The notes under the pieces were generated by a model that was given only the letters and a program-made list of their open reading frames with translations, made no database searches and was not told the DNA's origin. Source: Streptomyces hyaluromycini (GTDB lineage: Bacteria; Actinomycetota; Actinomycetes; Streptomycetales; Streptomycetaceae). From it: a stretch of DNA of 64,000 nt. How positions within the stretch are numbered: position 1 is the first letter of the stretch; each line of letters opens with the position of its first letter. Position numbers and translations under genes: made by a program. The DNA lies in assembly GCF_002217755.1 (NCBI RefSeq), contig NZ_BCFL01000020.1:62001-126000 (forward strand). The letters run 5' to 3'. Below, piece after piece: positions 52,351 to 60,422 of the stretch.

Positions 52351-53016
52351 TCAGGCCTCGGTGGGTACGGGCGATTCCTGCCGGTGACGCTCGACTTCCT
52401 CGACGACCCGGGCGCCCCGGTCGGGCGCGGTGTCCAGCCGGATCAGGGCCGCGGGAGTGGCTATGGCCGGCAGTACGTGGTTGTAGAGGACGGAGATGCG
52501 GTCGTTGAGGTCGGTCCAGTCGGAGAGCGCCTCGGACATGAACTGGGTCCCGATCCAGGCCCCGAGGAAGCACTCGGCGGTCTCGCGCGGCGTGACGTGC
52601 GGCAGCACCTCGCCGCGCGCCTTGGCCTCCACGAGCTTGTCCGTCACCAGTTGGGTCCAGGCGGGCCAGGCGCTGCCGAACAGGGAGCGCCCCTGAAGGT
52701 CGGCGGAGAGCCGTATGCCGGCGAGGAGGATGACCTCCTTGGGGATCCGGTGGGCCAGCGTCATGCCGATGTCCACCCACTCCTGGAGCTTCAGCTCGCG
52801 CGGCACCCAGTAGTCGTCGCTGATCTGGGCGTTGATCACACCCCGCGCGAGGGCTTCCTTGGAGTCGAAGTGGAAGTACAGGGCACCCTTGGTGACTCCG
52901 GCCCGCTCAAGGATCTCGGAGATCGTCGCCGCCGTGTATCCGCGCTCCGCGAAGACCGCGGCAGCGGCCTCGACAACAGCGCGTCGGGTCCGAATCGCAC
53001 GCTCCTGACGCGCCAT
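52351..53016 (-). CDS. scbR: ScbR/ArpA-type gamma-butyrolactone receptor
   Basis: The 221-residue protein shows the family's helix-turn-helix: RAIRTRRAVVEAAAAVFAER, then ISEILERAGVTKGALYFHFD and SKEALARGV (about residues 5-58). The ligand domain contains RLSADLQGRSLFGSAWPAWT, with the conserved Trp of ScbR/FarA/BarA. These dimers bind ARE sites and leave DNA when a gamma-butyrolactone binds. GAGGAGGGG precedes the ATG. The promoter contains a 23-bp motif shared with the promoter of the AfsA homologue, as expected for reciprocal control. Gene naming by analogy. Confidence 0.9.
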   Translation of the reverse strand: MARQERAIRTRRAVVEAAAAVFAERGYTAATISEILERAGVTKGALYFHFDSKEALARGVINAQISDDYWVPRELKLQEWVDIGMTLAHRIPKEVILLAGIRLSADLQGRSLFGSAWPAWTQLVTDKLVEAKARGEVLPHVTPRETAECFLGAWIGTQFMSEALSDWTDLNDRISVLYNHVLPAIATPAALIRLDTAPDRGARVVEEVERHRQESPVPTEA

Positions 53017-53039
53017 GGGGACCCCTCCTCGGTCAAAAC

Positions 53040-53062
53040 AAAACCGGACGTGACGTACCTTA
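53040..53062. promoter_or_regulatory. Shared motif in receptor promoter (AAAACCGG-N6-CGTAYCTTA)
   Basis: AAAACCGG (53040-53047), CGTA (53054-53057) and CTTA (53059-53062) recur with identical spacing at 55011-55033 before the afsA homologue. The motif lies 24 bp upstream of the receptor start codon. It is likely a binding site of the receptor or pseudo-receptor. Confidence 0.6.
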
Positions 53063-53190
53063 CCCCAATCGGGGGTCGGTACTTCGGCCGCACAGTATCG
53101 ATTCCCGGTCGGCCCCGCCCTGATTCCGCGCCGGTTTCGCGCAGGTCCCGCACCGGAGCCGGAGCTTCGGCGCGGCACCTGCCGGGCAGT

Positions 53191-53960
<770 letters not shown>

Positions 53961-53964
<4 letters not shown>

Positions 53965-54692
53965 CCGGTCACCTCACGCGTGCCGGAGAGGGCGTCGGCG
54001 TCCTGCCAGACGGTGCCGAGCCCGGCCTCGCGGTCGAGGGTGCGCAGGCGCTCCTCGTCGATCTCGGCGAGACCGCCGACCAGGTGCCGGACGCCGAGTT
54101 CGCGCATCAGCTCGCGCTGGAAGCCGTGTTCGAAGGTGCTGGGGTGGCCGACGAAGGGCACGTCCAGTTCCCTGGCATGGCCGGCGAAGCGGGCGACGTC
54201 GTCGATGAAGAGGACCTGGTGGTGGTCGAGGCCGAAGCGGTCCCGGACGATCTCCCGGATGCCGGGGCGGAAGTCGTCGGTGCAGATGTAGTGGGGCGCG
54301 GTGAACAGGTGCTCCCAGGCGCCGAGATGGCGGCGGAAGTGGTCCTCGTCGAGGCCGCCGTAGCAGATGACGTCCAGGCCCAGGGCGCGCAGCCGGTGCA
54401 GGAGTTCCTCGGCGCCGTCGAGGATGTGGACGGGGTGGTCGCGCAGGTAGCGCTCGCGCTCGGCGAAGTAGTCGGCGATGGCCTCCTGCTCGCTCACCCC
54501 GGCGCCGGTCTCCTCCAGCAGCACCTTCGCGGCCGCGAGCCGGGACTGCGAGAAGAGCCGCTGTTCCAGCTCCCGGGTGTACGAACCGCCGTACTTGAGG
54601 ACGACGCGGTACAGAACGGGACTGAAGCTGTCGTTGAGCAGGACGCCGTCGATGTTGACGGCGGCGAGGCGCAGGGTGCGCAGTGGTTCCAT
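53961..54692 (-). CDS. HAD-superfamily protein with altered nucleophile motif
   Basis: The 243-residue protein has the HAD fold with a helical cap: AAVNIDGVLLN (about residues 10-20) aligns with motif I, LDVICYGG with motif II and VLFIDDVARFAGHARELDV with motif IV. In motif I the nucleophilic first Asp of DxD is Asn13, while the second Asp (Asp15) remains. So classical phosphatase chemistry is doubtful unless the strand is registered differently. A HAD protein next to afsA could dephosphorylate the butenolide phosphate intermediate; here it may instead be a noncatalytic or altered enzyme. It is coupled to the SDR gene. GAGGGAGAG precedes the ATG. Confidence 0.8.
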
Positions 54693-54802
54693 CGGGGCTC
54701 TCCCTCTCGCAGGCCGTTCGACAATCATGCAGGGGCTGTCGAGGCGGGGTGCGCTTCGGGCACCGCGTCGGGCGGGCCGGGGCCAGGGGAACTTGGCCGA
54801 AA

Positions 54803-54822
54803 GAGACCGTCGTACAGGTTTT
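54803..54822. promoter_or_regulatory. ARE-like site between HAD and afsA homologue
   Basis: GAGACC (54803-54808) and GGTTTT (54817-54822) have the same 8-bp spacing as CAAACC-N8-GGTTTG in this locus. The site lies about 110 bp upstream of the HAD start. The remaining 54693-55088 has no gene. Confidence 0.5.
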
Positions 54823-55010
54823 CGTGCGGCGGTCCGGATCCCGCCCCCATCGACAACCAGCCGTCGACATCTGCCACTTAGTCCGTTATTCGCCGTGCCT
54901 TCGGCGCGGTTGAGCGCAAAAATACTTGGCCAAACCACCACTGAGCGGAGTCATGCATGGATCGAGTCGAACCACGCTTGGTGAATCCTTTACCTGGTGG
55001 CCGACCCGAG

Positions 55011-55033
55011 AAAACCGGTAGGTCCGTATCTTA
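55011..55033. promoter_or_regulatory. Shared motif in promoter of afsA homologue
   Basis: AAAACCGG-N6-CGTA-T-CTTA stands 55 bp upstream of the AfsA-type start at 55089. It repeats the motif in the receptor promoter at 53040-53062. TTATAG near its end could be the -10. Confidence 0.6.
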
Positions 55034-55088
55034 TAGGCGTCGAACAGAGCTTCAAGCCAACGAAGAGCTATCCGACGGGGGGTTGTCG

Positions 55089-56045
55089 ATGAGTCTGTCC
55101 GCCGGCGAGATCGGAGTCGGTCTGCCCGTACTGCCTCGGCTGACCACCACGGTCCCCAAGGAGTACGTCCACCGCGCCTCCCTCGCCGAGGTGTTCCTCA
55201 CCGGCTGTACCGCCCAGGACGACGGACTGCGGTTCTCCCTCACCGGACAGTGGCCCCGCGCCCATACGTTCTTCAACAGCGCCGACGGTTCGAGTCATGA
55301 CCCGCTCCAGGCCGCAGAGACGTTTCGGCAGGCCGGTATGTTCGTGACGCACGCGGAACACGGCGTCCCGCTCGGCCATCACTTCGTGCTGTGGTCGCTC
55401 AGTTGCCACACCGATCTGGAGCGGCTGCGGATCGCCTCCCGGCCCACCGACTTCGAACTCGACGTGACCTGCCCGGACTCCGCACCGCGCGGCCGGGCTT
55501 CGGCGCGCCGGATGGGCATCCGGTTCGTCCTGCGCCGGGACGGCCTGCCCGTGGCCCACGGAGAGGGGCGGTACTCCATCGTCACGCCGCCCGTTTACAC
55601 CCGGCTGCGCGCCAACCGGCCGGAGAGGCAGACGGCTTCGGCCGGCCCTGTCGTCGCGGCCGGCCCGATGCCGCCGGCGGCCGTGGGCCGCACCTCCCCC
55701 GCCGACGTGGTGCTGACGGCCACGGACGCGCCGGACCGCTGGCTGCTCACCCCTGACCTGGACCACCCGATCCTGTTCGACCACGGCGGCGACCACCTGC
55801 CCGGCATGGTCCTCATGGAGGGCGCCCGCCAGGCCGCCTGCGCCCGGCTGGCACCCCGCGCGCTGATCCCGGCGAGCACGTCCACGTCGTTCAACCGGTA
55901 CGTCGAACTCGACAGCCCTTGCTGGATCGACATCACGGGGGTGACGGCCAGGGGCGACGGCACGGCCACGGTCGACGTCGTCGGCATGCAGGACGGCGAG
56001 GTCGTCTTCACGTCCACGGTCAGCGGGCCGGTCGTCCAGGGCTGA
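55089..56045 (+). CDS. scbA: AfsA/ScbA-family gamma-butyrolactone biosynthesis protein
   Basis: The 318-residue protein has two AfsA (A-factor hotdog) domains. The first, about residues 20-150, has TTVPKEYVHRASLAEVFLTG and DPLQAAETFRQAGMFVTHAE; the second, about 215-310, has DHPILFDHGGDHLPGMVLME and GARQAA. These are the signature segments of AfsA, BarX and ScbA. AfsA condenses a beta-ketoacyl-ACP with dihydroxyacetone phosphate to start butyrolactone synthesis. GGGGGG precedes the ATG six bases upstream. It is divergent from the HAD-SDR operon and near two ScbR-type genes, a typical signalling locus. Confidence 0.94.
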   Translation: MSLSAGEIGVGLPVLPRLTTTVPKEYVHRASLAEVFLTGCTAQDDGLRFSLTGQWPRAHTFFNSADGSSHDPLQAAETFRQAGMFVTHAEHGVPLGHHFVLWSLSCHTDLERLRIASRPTDFELDVTCPDSAPRGRASARRMGIRFVLRRDGLPVAHGEGRYSIVTPPVYTRLRANRPERQTASAGPVVAAGPMPPAAVGRTSPADVVLTATDAPDRWLLTPDLDHPILFDHGGDHLPGMVLMEGARQAACARLAPRALIPASTSTSFNRYVELDSPCWIDITGVTARGDGTATVDVVGMQDGEVVFTSTVSGPVVQG

Positions 56046-56099
56046 CAGGGGCCGCCGCCGAGCCCCCTCGCAGGGGCCTGGCGGCGGATGTCCCACGTG

Positions 56100-56804
56100 T
56101 CAGTGCCGGTGACCGAAGTCGTGCCGGTCGCCCGCGTCCCGGTGACCGAAGTCGCGCCGGTCGTCCCCGCCGCGGTGGCCGAAGGCGTGCCGGTCGTCCG
56201 CGTCCCGGTGACCGAAGTCGCGCCGGTCGTCCGCGTCCCGGTGACCGAAGTCGCGCCGGTCGTCCGCGTCCCGGTGACCGAAGTCGCGCCGGTCGTCCAT
56301 GTCACGGTGACCGAAGGCGTGCCGGTCGTCCATGTCGCGGCGGTGGTGCAGGCCCCAGGAGGCGGAGTCGACGTAGCGCCCGCGCTCGTTGCGCAGGGTG
56401 GCGGTGTCGGCGTCGTGGTTAAAAACGGAGGAGCGGCGGTCCTGGTACAGGTCCGTCAGGGTGTCCCGGCCCTCCCCGGTGTGGACGCGGACCGTGGCGT
56501 CGCCCGCCAGCCGGTAATGGCGGAAGGTGTAGCTGTGACCGTCGGCGTCCGACAGGGTCCAGCCGCTGAGGTTCACGTCCCGGCGGGAGGTGTTCGTGAC
56601 GTCCACCCACTCCCGGTTCAGGGCGCGGCCGGAGAAGACCGCCCGGCCCTGAACGTCGTGCTGTACGGCACTGATGACGACCGCATCGCGGTGCGACAGA
56701 GCGGGATGCGCAGCGGCCGGCAGGGCCGTGACGCCCACCAGGGCGGCCGCCACAGCGGCGGCGGAGCCGAGACGGCGGGCGGTCGCGGAAACGGAAACGG
56801 ACAC
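56100..56804 (-). CDS. Secreted lamin-tail-domain protein with seven 11-residue repeats
   Basis: The 234-residue protein starts at a GTG with AGGGGGA upstream. A signal peptide (cleavage near AAAHPAL, about residue 35) precedes a lamin-tail (LTD) domain: NREWVDVTNTSRRDVNLSGW, LSDADGHSYTFRHYRL and RSSVFNHDADTATLRNERG (about residues 60-150). LTD domains in secreted bacterial proteins are Ig-like modules that bind wall or DNA. From about residue 157 to the end there are seven repeats of the form (A/M)DDRRDFGHRD, very rich in Asp, Arg and His. They could bind metal or polyphosphate. The tail is unlike the rest in composition and is probably an expanded repeat. Confidence 0.85.
   Translation of the reverse strand: MSVSVSATARRLGSAAAVAAALVGVTALPAAAHPALSHRDAVVISAVQHDVQGRAVFSGRALNREWVDVTNTSRRDVNLSGWTLSDADGHSYTFRHYRLAGDATVRVHTGEGRDTLTDLYQDRRSSVFNHDADTATLRNERGRYVDSASWGLHHRRDMDDRHAFGHRDMDDRRDFGHRDADDRRDFGHRDADDRRDFGHRDADDRHAFGHRGGDDRRDFGHRDAGDRHDFGHRH
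56103..56333. repeat. Seven tandem 33-bp coding repeats
   Basis: Seven 33-bp units run without a gap to the last codon of the lamin-tail gene. Units 3 and 4 encode identical peptides; others differ at two or three residues (RRDF versus RHAF). The array stays in frame, so selection for the peptide repeat is likely. Confidence 0.93.
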
Positions 56805-57299
56805 GTGGTCCCCCTTCACGGGGTTCGAGCACACTCCAGCCGCGGGCGACGCGAAGCCGCAGGACGCGAGGGGTGTGTGGAGCTGGATGGCGGCCGGGCG
56901 GCCGCGCATCCACACCTTGCAGCCCGGCCGTGCGGCCTTCGGGACGCACACGGCGCCTATTACAGATCCTTCGCTTTCCTATGACTCTCGCGTGTAACGT
57001 CCATTTATTAGTTGAATGAGTGGATTTGACACTCCTTCAGCTCTTTCCGCCCCACAGGCAACGGCCTCGGCCACCATCGGACCAGTGGGCGAACGGTGCC
57101 CGGATCACCCGAAAGTGAGTAACAGTCAGCACCCGATCGGCCCCGCGAACAGAAATCGATCTTCTGAACGTCACGCGGAATTTCCAAACTGGTTAGTAAC
57201 AAGAGGGGGTCCGAAGAAAGCGTTTGCCGCTACGTTTTGGCGTGCCTCATTGGCATGCCCACAACTCTCAGCGCACACCTCCCCGTAGGAGACACCCCC
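56805..57299. other. AT-richer divergent promoter region
   Basis: This 495-bp space between two secreted-protein genes contains an unusually AT-rich patch (56965-57020 and 57180-57245). It probably holds both promoters. On the plus strand TTGCCG and TACGTT near 57224-57236 could serve the phosphatase gene. I see no gene or RNA. Confidence 0.4.
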
Positions 57300-58637
57300 A
57301 TGCGCAGACTCGTTGCCTGTCTGGCGGCCGCCGTCGCCGCTCTCGGCGGGCTCACGGCGACGGCCACCCCGGCCGCGGCGGCCGCCTCCGGCACGTTCAG
57401 CGTGCTCACGTACAACGTCGCCGGGCTTCCGGAAGGCCTGTCGAGCGCACCCACCCCGCGCGACACCAGCACCACGGCGATCGGCACGCGCATCGCGCCG
57501 TACGACATCGTCAACGTCCAGGAGGACTTCAACTACCACGCGTACCTGTACGCCACCGACACCCACCCCTACCGCACCGCGACCAGCGGCGGCGCGGGCA
57601 TCGGCAGCGGTCTCAACACCGTCTCCAACTACGCCTGGGACGGAGACGACTTCGAGCGCGTCGGCTGGAACTCCTGCCAGATCGACTCCGGCGACTGCCT
57701 CACGCCGAAGGGCTTCACCTTCATGCGCGAGCGGCTCGCCGAGGGCGTCTACGTCGACTTCTACAACCTGCACACCAACGCGGGCACGAACGACGGCGAC
57801 GAGGCCTCCCGGGCCGACAACCTCAGCCAGCTGACCGCCTTCATCGGCACCCACTCGGCCGGCAACGCCGTGGTGGTGATGGGTGACACCAACACCCGCT
57901 ACACCCGCACCGCCGACACCATCGCCGAGTTCGCCTCGAACAACGGGCTCACCGACGCCTGGGTGCAGCTGATCCGCGGCGGCAGCGCGCCGGCCAAGGG
58001 CAGCGACGCGCTGGTCTGCGACCAGTCAGGGGCGACCGTGCCCAACACCTGCGAGGTCGTCGACAAGGTGCTGTACCGCAGCAGCAAGCTCGTCAACCTC
58101 AACGCGACCTCGTACAACAACGAGCACGCCAAGTTCCTGACGTCCGACGGGCTGATGCTCTCCGACCACGACCCGATCACGGTCGGCTTCTCCTGGTCCG
58201 AGAACGCCAACTTCCAGCTGAGCGACCAGTTCGGCGGTCCGCACGGCGACTACTACCAGGACATCGACAAGGTGGCCGTCGGCGCCCGCGCCACCAGCAT
58301 CTCGCTGCGCTCCGGCTCCCGTGTCGACCAGGTCGGCATCACCCTCGCCGACGGCACGACGCTCACCCACGGCGGCACCGGCGGCACGGCGTCCTCGCTG
58401 ACGCTGGGCAGCAACGAGTACGTGACGACGGCGTACCTGTGCGAGAGCAAGTACAACAACACGACCCGCATCTTCTACGCCAAGTTCACCACCAACCTGG
58501 GCAACACCCTCGCCGGTGGCACGACGACCTCGGACTGCGTGACCCGCACCGCGCCGTCGGGCTGGCAGATCGCCGGCTTCCACGGCCGCTCCGGTGACGA
58601 GCTCGACAAGGTCGGCTTCATCTACACCAAGCGCTGA
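57300..58637 (+). CDS. Secreted endonuclease/exonuclease/phosphatase with C-terminal jacalin-like lectin domain
   Basis: The 445-residue protein has a signal peptide (cleavage near AAAASG, residue 29) and an EEP domain: FSVLTYNVAGLPE (Asn39), IVNVQEDF (metal Glu), FYNLHTNAG, VVVMGDTNTRY (Asp, Asn) and LMLSDHDPITVGF (catalytic His). This set resembles bacterial sphingomyelinase C and DNase I-like phosphodiesterases. Residues about 315-445 form a jacalin-like beta-prism (FGGPHGDYYQDID, WQIAGFHGRSGDELDKVGFI), which should bind glycans. It probably cleaves a phospholipid or nucleic acid at a glycan-bearing surface. TAGGAG precedes the ATG. Confidence 0.9.
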   Translation: MRRLVACLAAAVAALGGLTATATPAAAAASGTFSVLTYNVAGLPEGLSSAPTPRDTSTTAIGTRIAPYDIVNVQEDFNYHAYLYATDTHPYRTATSGGAGIGSGLNTVSNYAWDGDDFERVGWNSCQIDSGDCLTPKGFTFMRERLAEGVYVDFYNLHTNAGTNDGDEASRADNLSQLTAFIGTHSAGNAVVVMGDTNTRYTRTADTIAEFASNNGLTDAWVQLIRGGSAPAKGSDALVCDQSGATVPNTCEVVDKVLYRSSKLVNLNATSYNNEHAKFLTSDGLMLSDHDPITVGFSWSENANFQLSDQFGGPHGDYYQDIDKVAVGARATSISLRSGSRVDQVGITLADGTTLTHGGTGGTASSLTLGSNEYVTTAYLCESKYNNTTRIFYAKFTTNLGNTLAGGTTTSDCVTRTAPSGWQIAGFHGRSGDELDKVGFIYTKR

Positions 58638-58647
58638 CGCGCCCGGC

Positions 58648-58681
58648 CGGCCGGCGGACGCCACGAACGGTCCGCCGGCCG
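58648..58681. terminator. Terminator between convergent phosphatase and monooxygenase genes
   Basis: CGGCCGGCGGAC and GTCCGCCGGCCG form a perfect 12-bp stem with a 10-nt loop between the two stop codons. Confidence 0.88.
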
Positions 58682-58706
58682 TCGTCCGGAGTGCCGGGAG
58701 CGGTCC

Positions 58707-60311
58707 TCAGCCGAGCGCCTCGCGGTAGTCGGCGAGCGCGGTCTCGGTGGTCGCCAGGGGGAAGCGGGCGCCGAGGTGACCGTCCGGGCGGACGACGAAG
58801 CCGGTGGGGCCGTCGGGGCGGTACAGGCGGGCGAACTCACCGGCCGTGTCCAGGTATTCGGGGACGAGGGGCACATGGGTGCCGTCCTCCGTACGGATGG
58901 CCAGGACGTCCCAGCCGGGGGCGAGGACGGCCTTGATCACGTCGGTGGGGTCCGCCGCGTAGAGCAGCACGACGTGGTCCGGGCGGCCCCGCAGGATGTC
59001 GAGCAGGCGCAGCGGGTAGGCGGCGAGCGGTGTGGTGAGACCGGCGCAGTCCGGCGCTCGGTCGCCGGGTTGCGGGACGTCCGGGGGTCCGTAGGGGGCG
59101 GTGGCGAGGGGGCCGTCCCGGTAGCCGACGAGCAGCTGGGCCTCGCGGAGCACGACGGTCCGCGGGTCGTCCGGGTCGGCCGCCATGCCGTGTTCGGCGT
59201 GGCGTACGGTGCGGCCGACGACTTCCTCGCCGACCGGGCGGCGCTCGGCGTCGTAGCTGGCGAGCAGGGCCGGACCGGCCTCGCCGCGCAGGACGAGGGC
59301 GAGTTTCCAGGCGAGGTTGCAGGCGTCCTGGATGCCGGTGTTCATACCCTGGGCGCCGGTGGGCGGGTGGATGTGCGCCGCGTCGCCCGCGACGAAGACG
59401 CGTCCCTCGCCGTAGCGGTCGACGATGCGGTGGCTAATGCGGAAGACGGCGGACCAGCGCAGCTGGGAGAGGGTCGCGGGCCGGGGCGCGAGGCGGTCGA
59501 CGACGGCCTGGAGGTCGGGCAGCTCGGGGAGCCGCCGGTCGCCCTGCGGGCCGTGGGCCACCCCGTCGGCGCCGACGGCACCGCCGGTGTCCTCGGTGGC
59601 GAGTTCCGGCGGGACCAGCATGGCCATGCGGTAGCGGCCCGGTCCGGGCAGCGGGATGCAGACCAGCAGGTCGTCCGTGGTGCCGTCGGCACCGCGGTGC
59701 TCCGACCTGATGCCGTAGCCGGCCGGCAGGTCCCAGTCGGCCACCACGTCGCCCAGCATGTACTCCTCGGTGAAGGCCCCGCCCGCGAAGTCGAGGCCGA
59801 GGCCCTTGCGGACGGCGCTGTGCGCCCCGTCGCAGCCGACCAGGTAGCGGACGCGCAGTTCCTCCGCCGTGCCCGAGGCGGTGCGCAGCCGGGCGGTGAC
59901 CCCGTCCTGGTCCTGGGTGAAGGAGAGGAGCTCGGTGCCGCGTTCGACGACCGTGCCGAGCCCGTTCAGGTACTCCTCGATGATCCGCTCGACCTCGTAC
60001 TGCGGCAGCGCGGCGAAGCCGTACGGCACCTCGGGCGGCAGCGTCAGCTCGACCCGGCCGGTCTCCTCGCCATTGACATAGACCAACTGTCCGCGCATGG
60101 GCACGGCGTGCTCGACGACGGTGCGGGCCAGGCCCATCCGGTCCCAGAGCTCGATGGTGCGCGGCTGGATGCCGACGGCCTTGGCGTACGGCAGCCGGGC
60201 CGGGAGCCGGTCGACGAGGCGGCAGTCCGTACCGTGCCGGCGGAGTTCGGCGGCGGCGCTCAGCCCGACCGGGCCGGCGCCCACGATCAGGACGTCGGTT
60301 GTGTGCGTCAC
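58707..60311 (-). CDS. FAD-dependent aromatic hydroxylase (PgaE/MhpA type)
   Basis: The 534-residue protein has VLIVGAGPVGLSAAAELRR (about 7-25), YLVGCDGAHSAVRKGLGLDF (DG motif, about 152-171) and VFVAGDAAHIHPPTGAQGMN with TGIQDACNLAWKLALVLRG (GD motif, about 280-315). The C-terminal 140 residues form the thioredoxin-like domain found in phenol- and polyketide-hydroxylating monooxygenases such as PgaE, MhpA and RdmE. It should hydroxylate a phenolic ring with NADPH. The GTG has GGGAGGC upstream. It lies downstream of a Fis-type regulator on the same strand, separated by a hairpin. Confidence 0.9.
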   Translation of the reverse strand: MTHTTDVLIVGAGPVGLSAAAELRRHGTDCRLVDRLPARLPYAKAVGIQPRTIELWDRMGLARTVVEHAVPMRGQLVYVNGEETGRVELTLPPEVPYGFAALPQYEVERIIEEYLNGLGTVVERGTELLSFTQDQDGVTARLRTASGTAEELRVRYLVGCDGAHSAVRKGLGLDFAGGAFTEEYMLGDVVADWDLPAGYGIRSEHRGADGTTDDLLVCIPLPGPGRYRMAMLVPPELATEDTGGAVGADGVAHGPQGDRRLPELPDLQAVVDRLAPRPATLSQLRWSAVFRISHRIVDRYGEGRVFVAGDAAHIHPPTGAQGMNTGIQDACNLAWKLALVLRGEAGPALLASYDAERRPVGEEVVGRTVRHAEHGMAADPDDPRTVVLREAQLLVGYRDGPLATAPYGPPDVPQPGDRAPDCAGLTTPLAAYPLRLLDILRGRPDHVVLLYAADPTDVIKAVLAPGWDVLAIRTEDGTHVPLVPEYLDTAGEFARLYRPDGPTGFVVRPDGHLGARFPLATTETALADYREALG

Positions 60312-60366
60312 GGGCGCCTCCCAGCAGGTAGCCCCGGACCGGTTGCGTCCCTCCATGGTGGCCCCG

Positions 60367-60399
60367 CCGCGGGCGGGCGGCGAGCCGGGACGCCCGCGG
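60367..60399. terminator. Hairpin between regulator and monooxygenase
   Basis: CCGCGGGCG and CGCCCGCGG form a 9-bp stem with a 15-nt loop in the 111-bp gap after the regulator's stop. It probably ends the regulator transcript. Confidence 0.65.
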
Positions 60400-60422
60400 C
60401 GGCACCGGGCGCGGCCGGGCGG

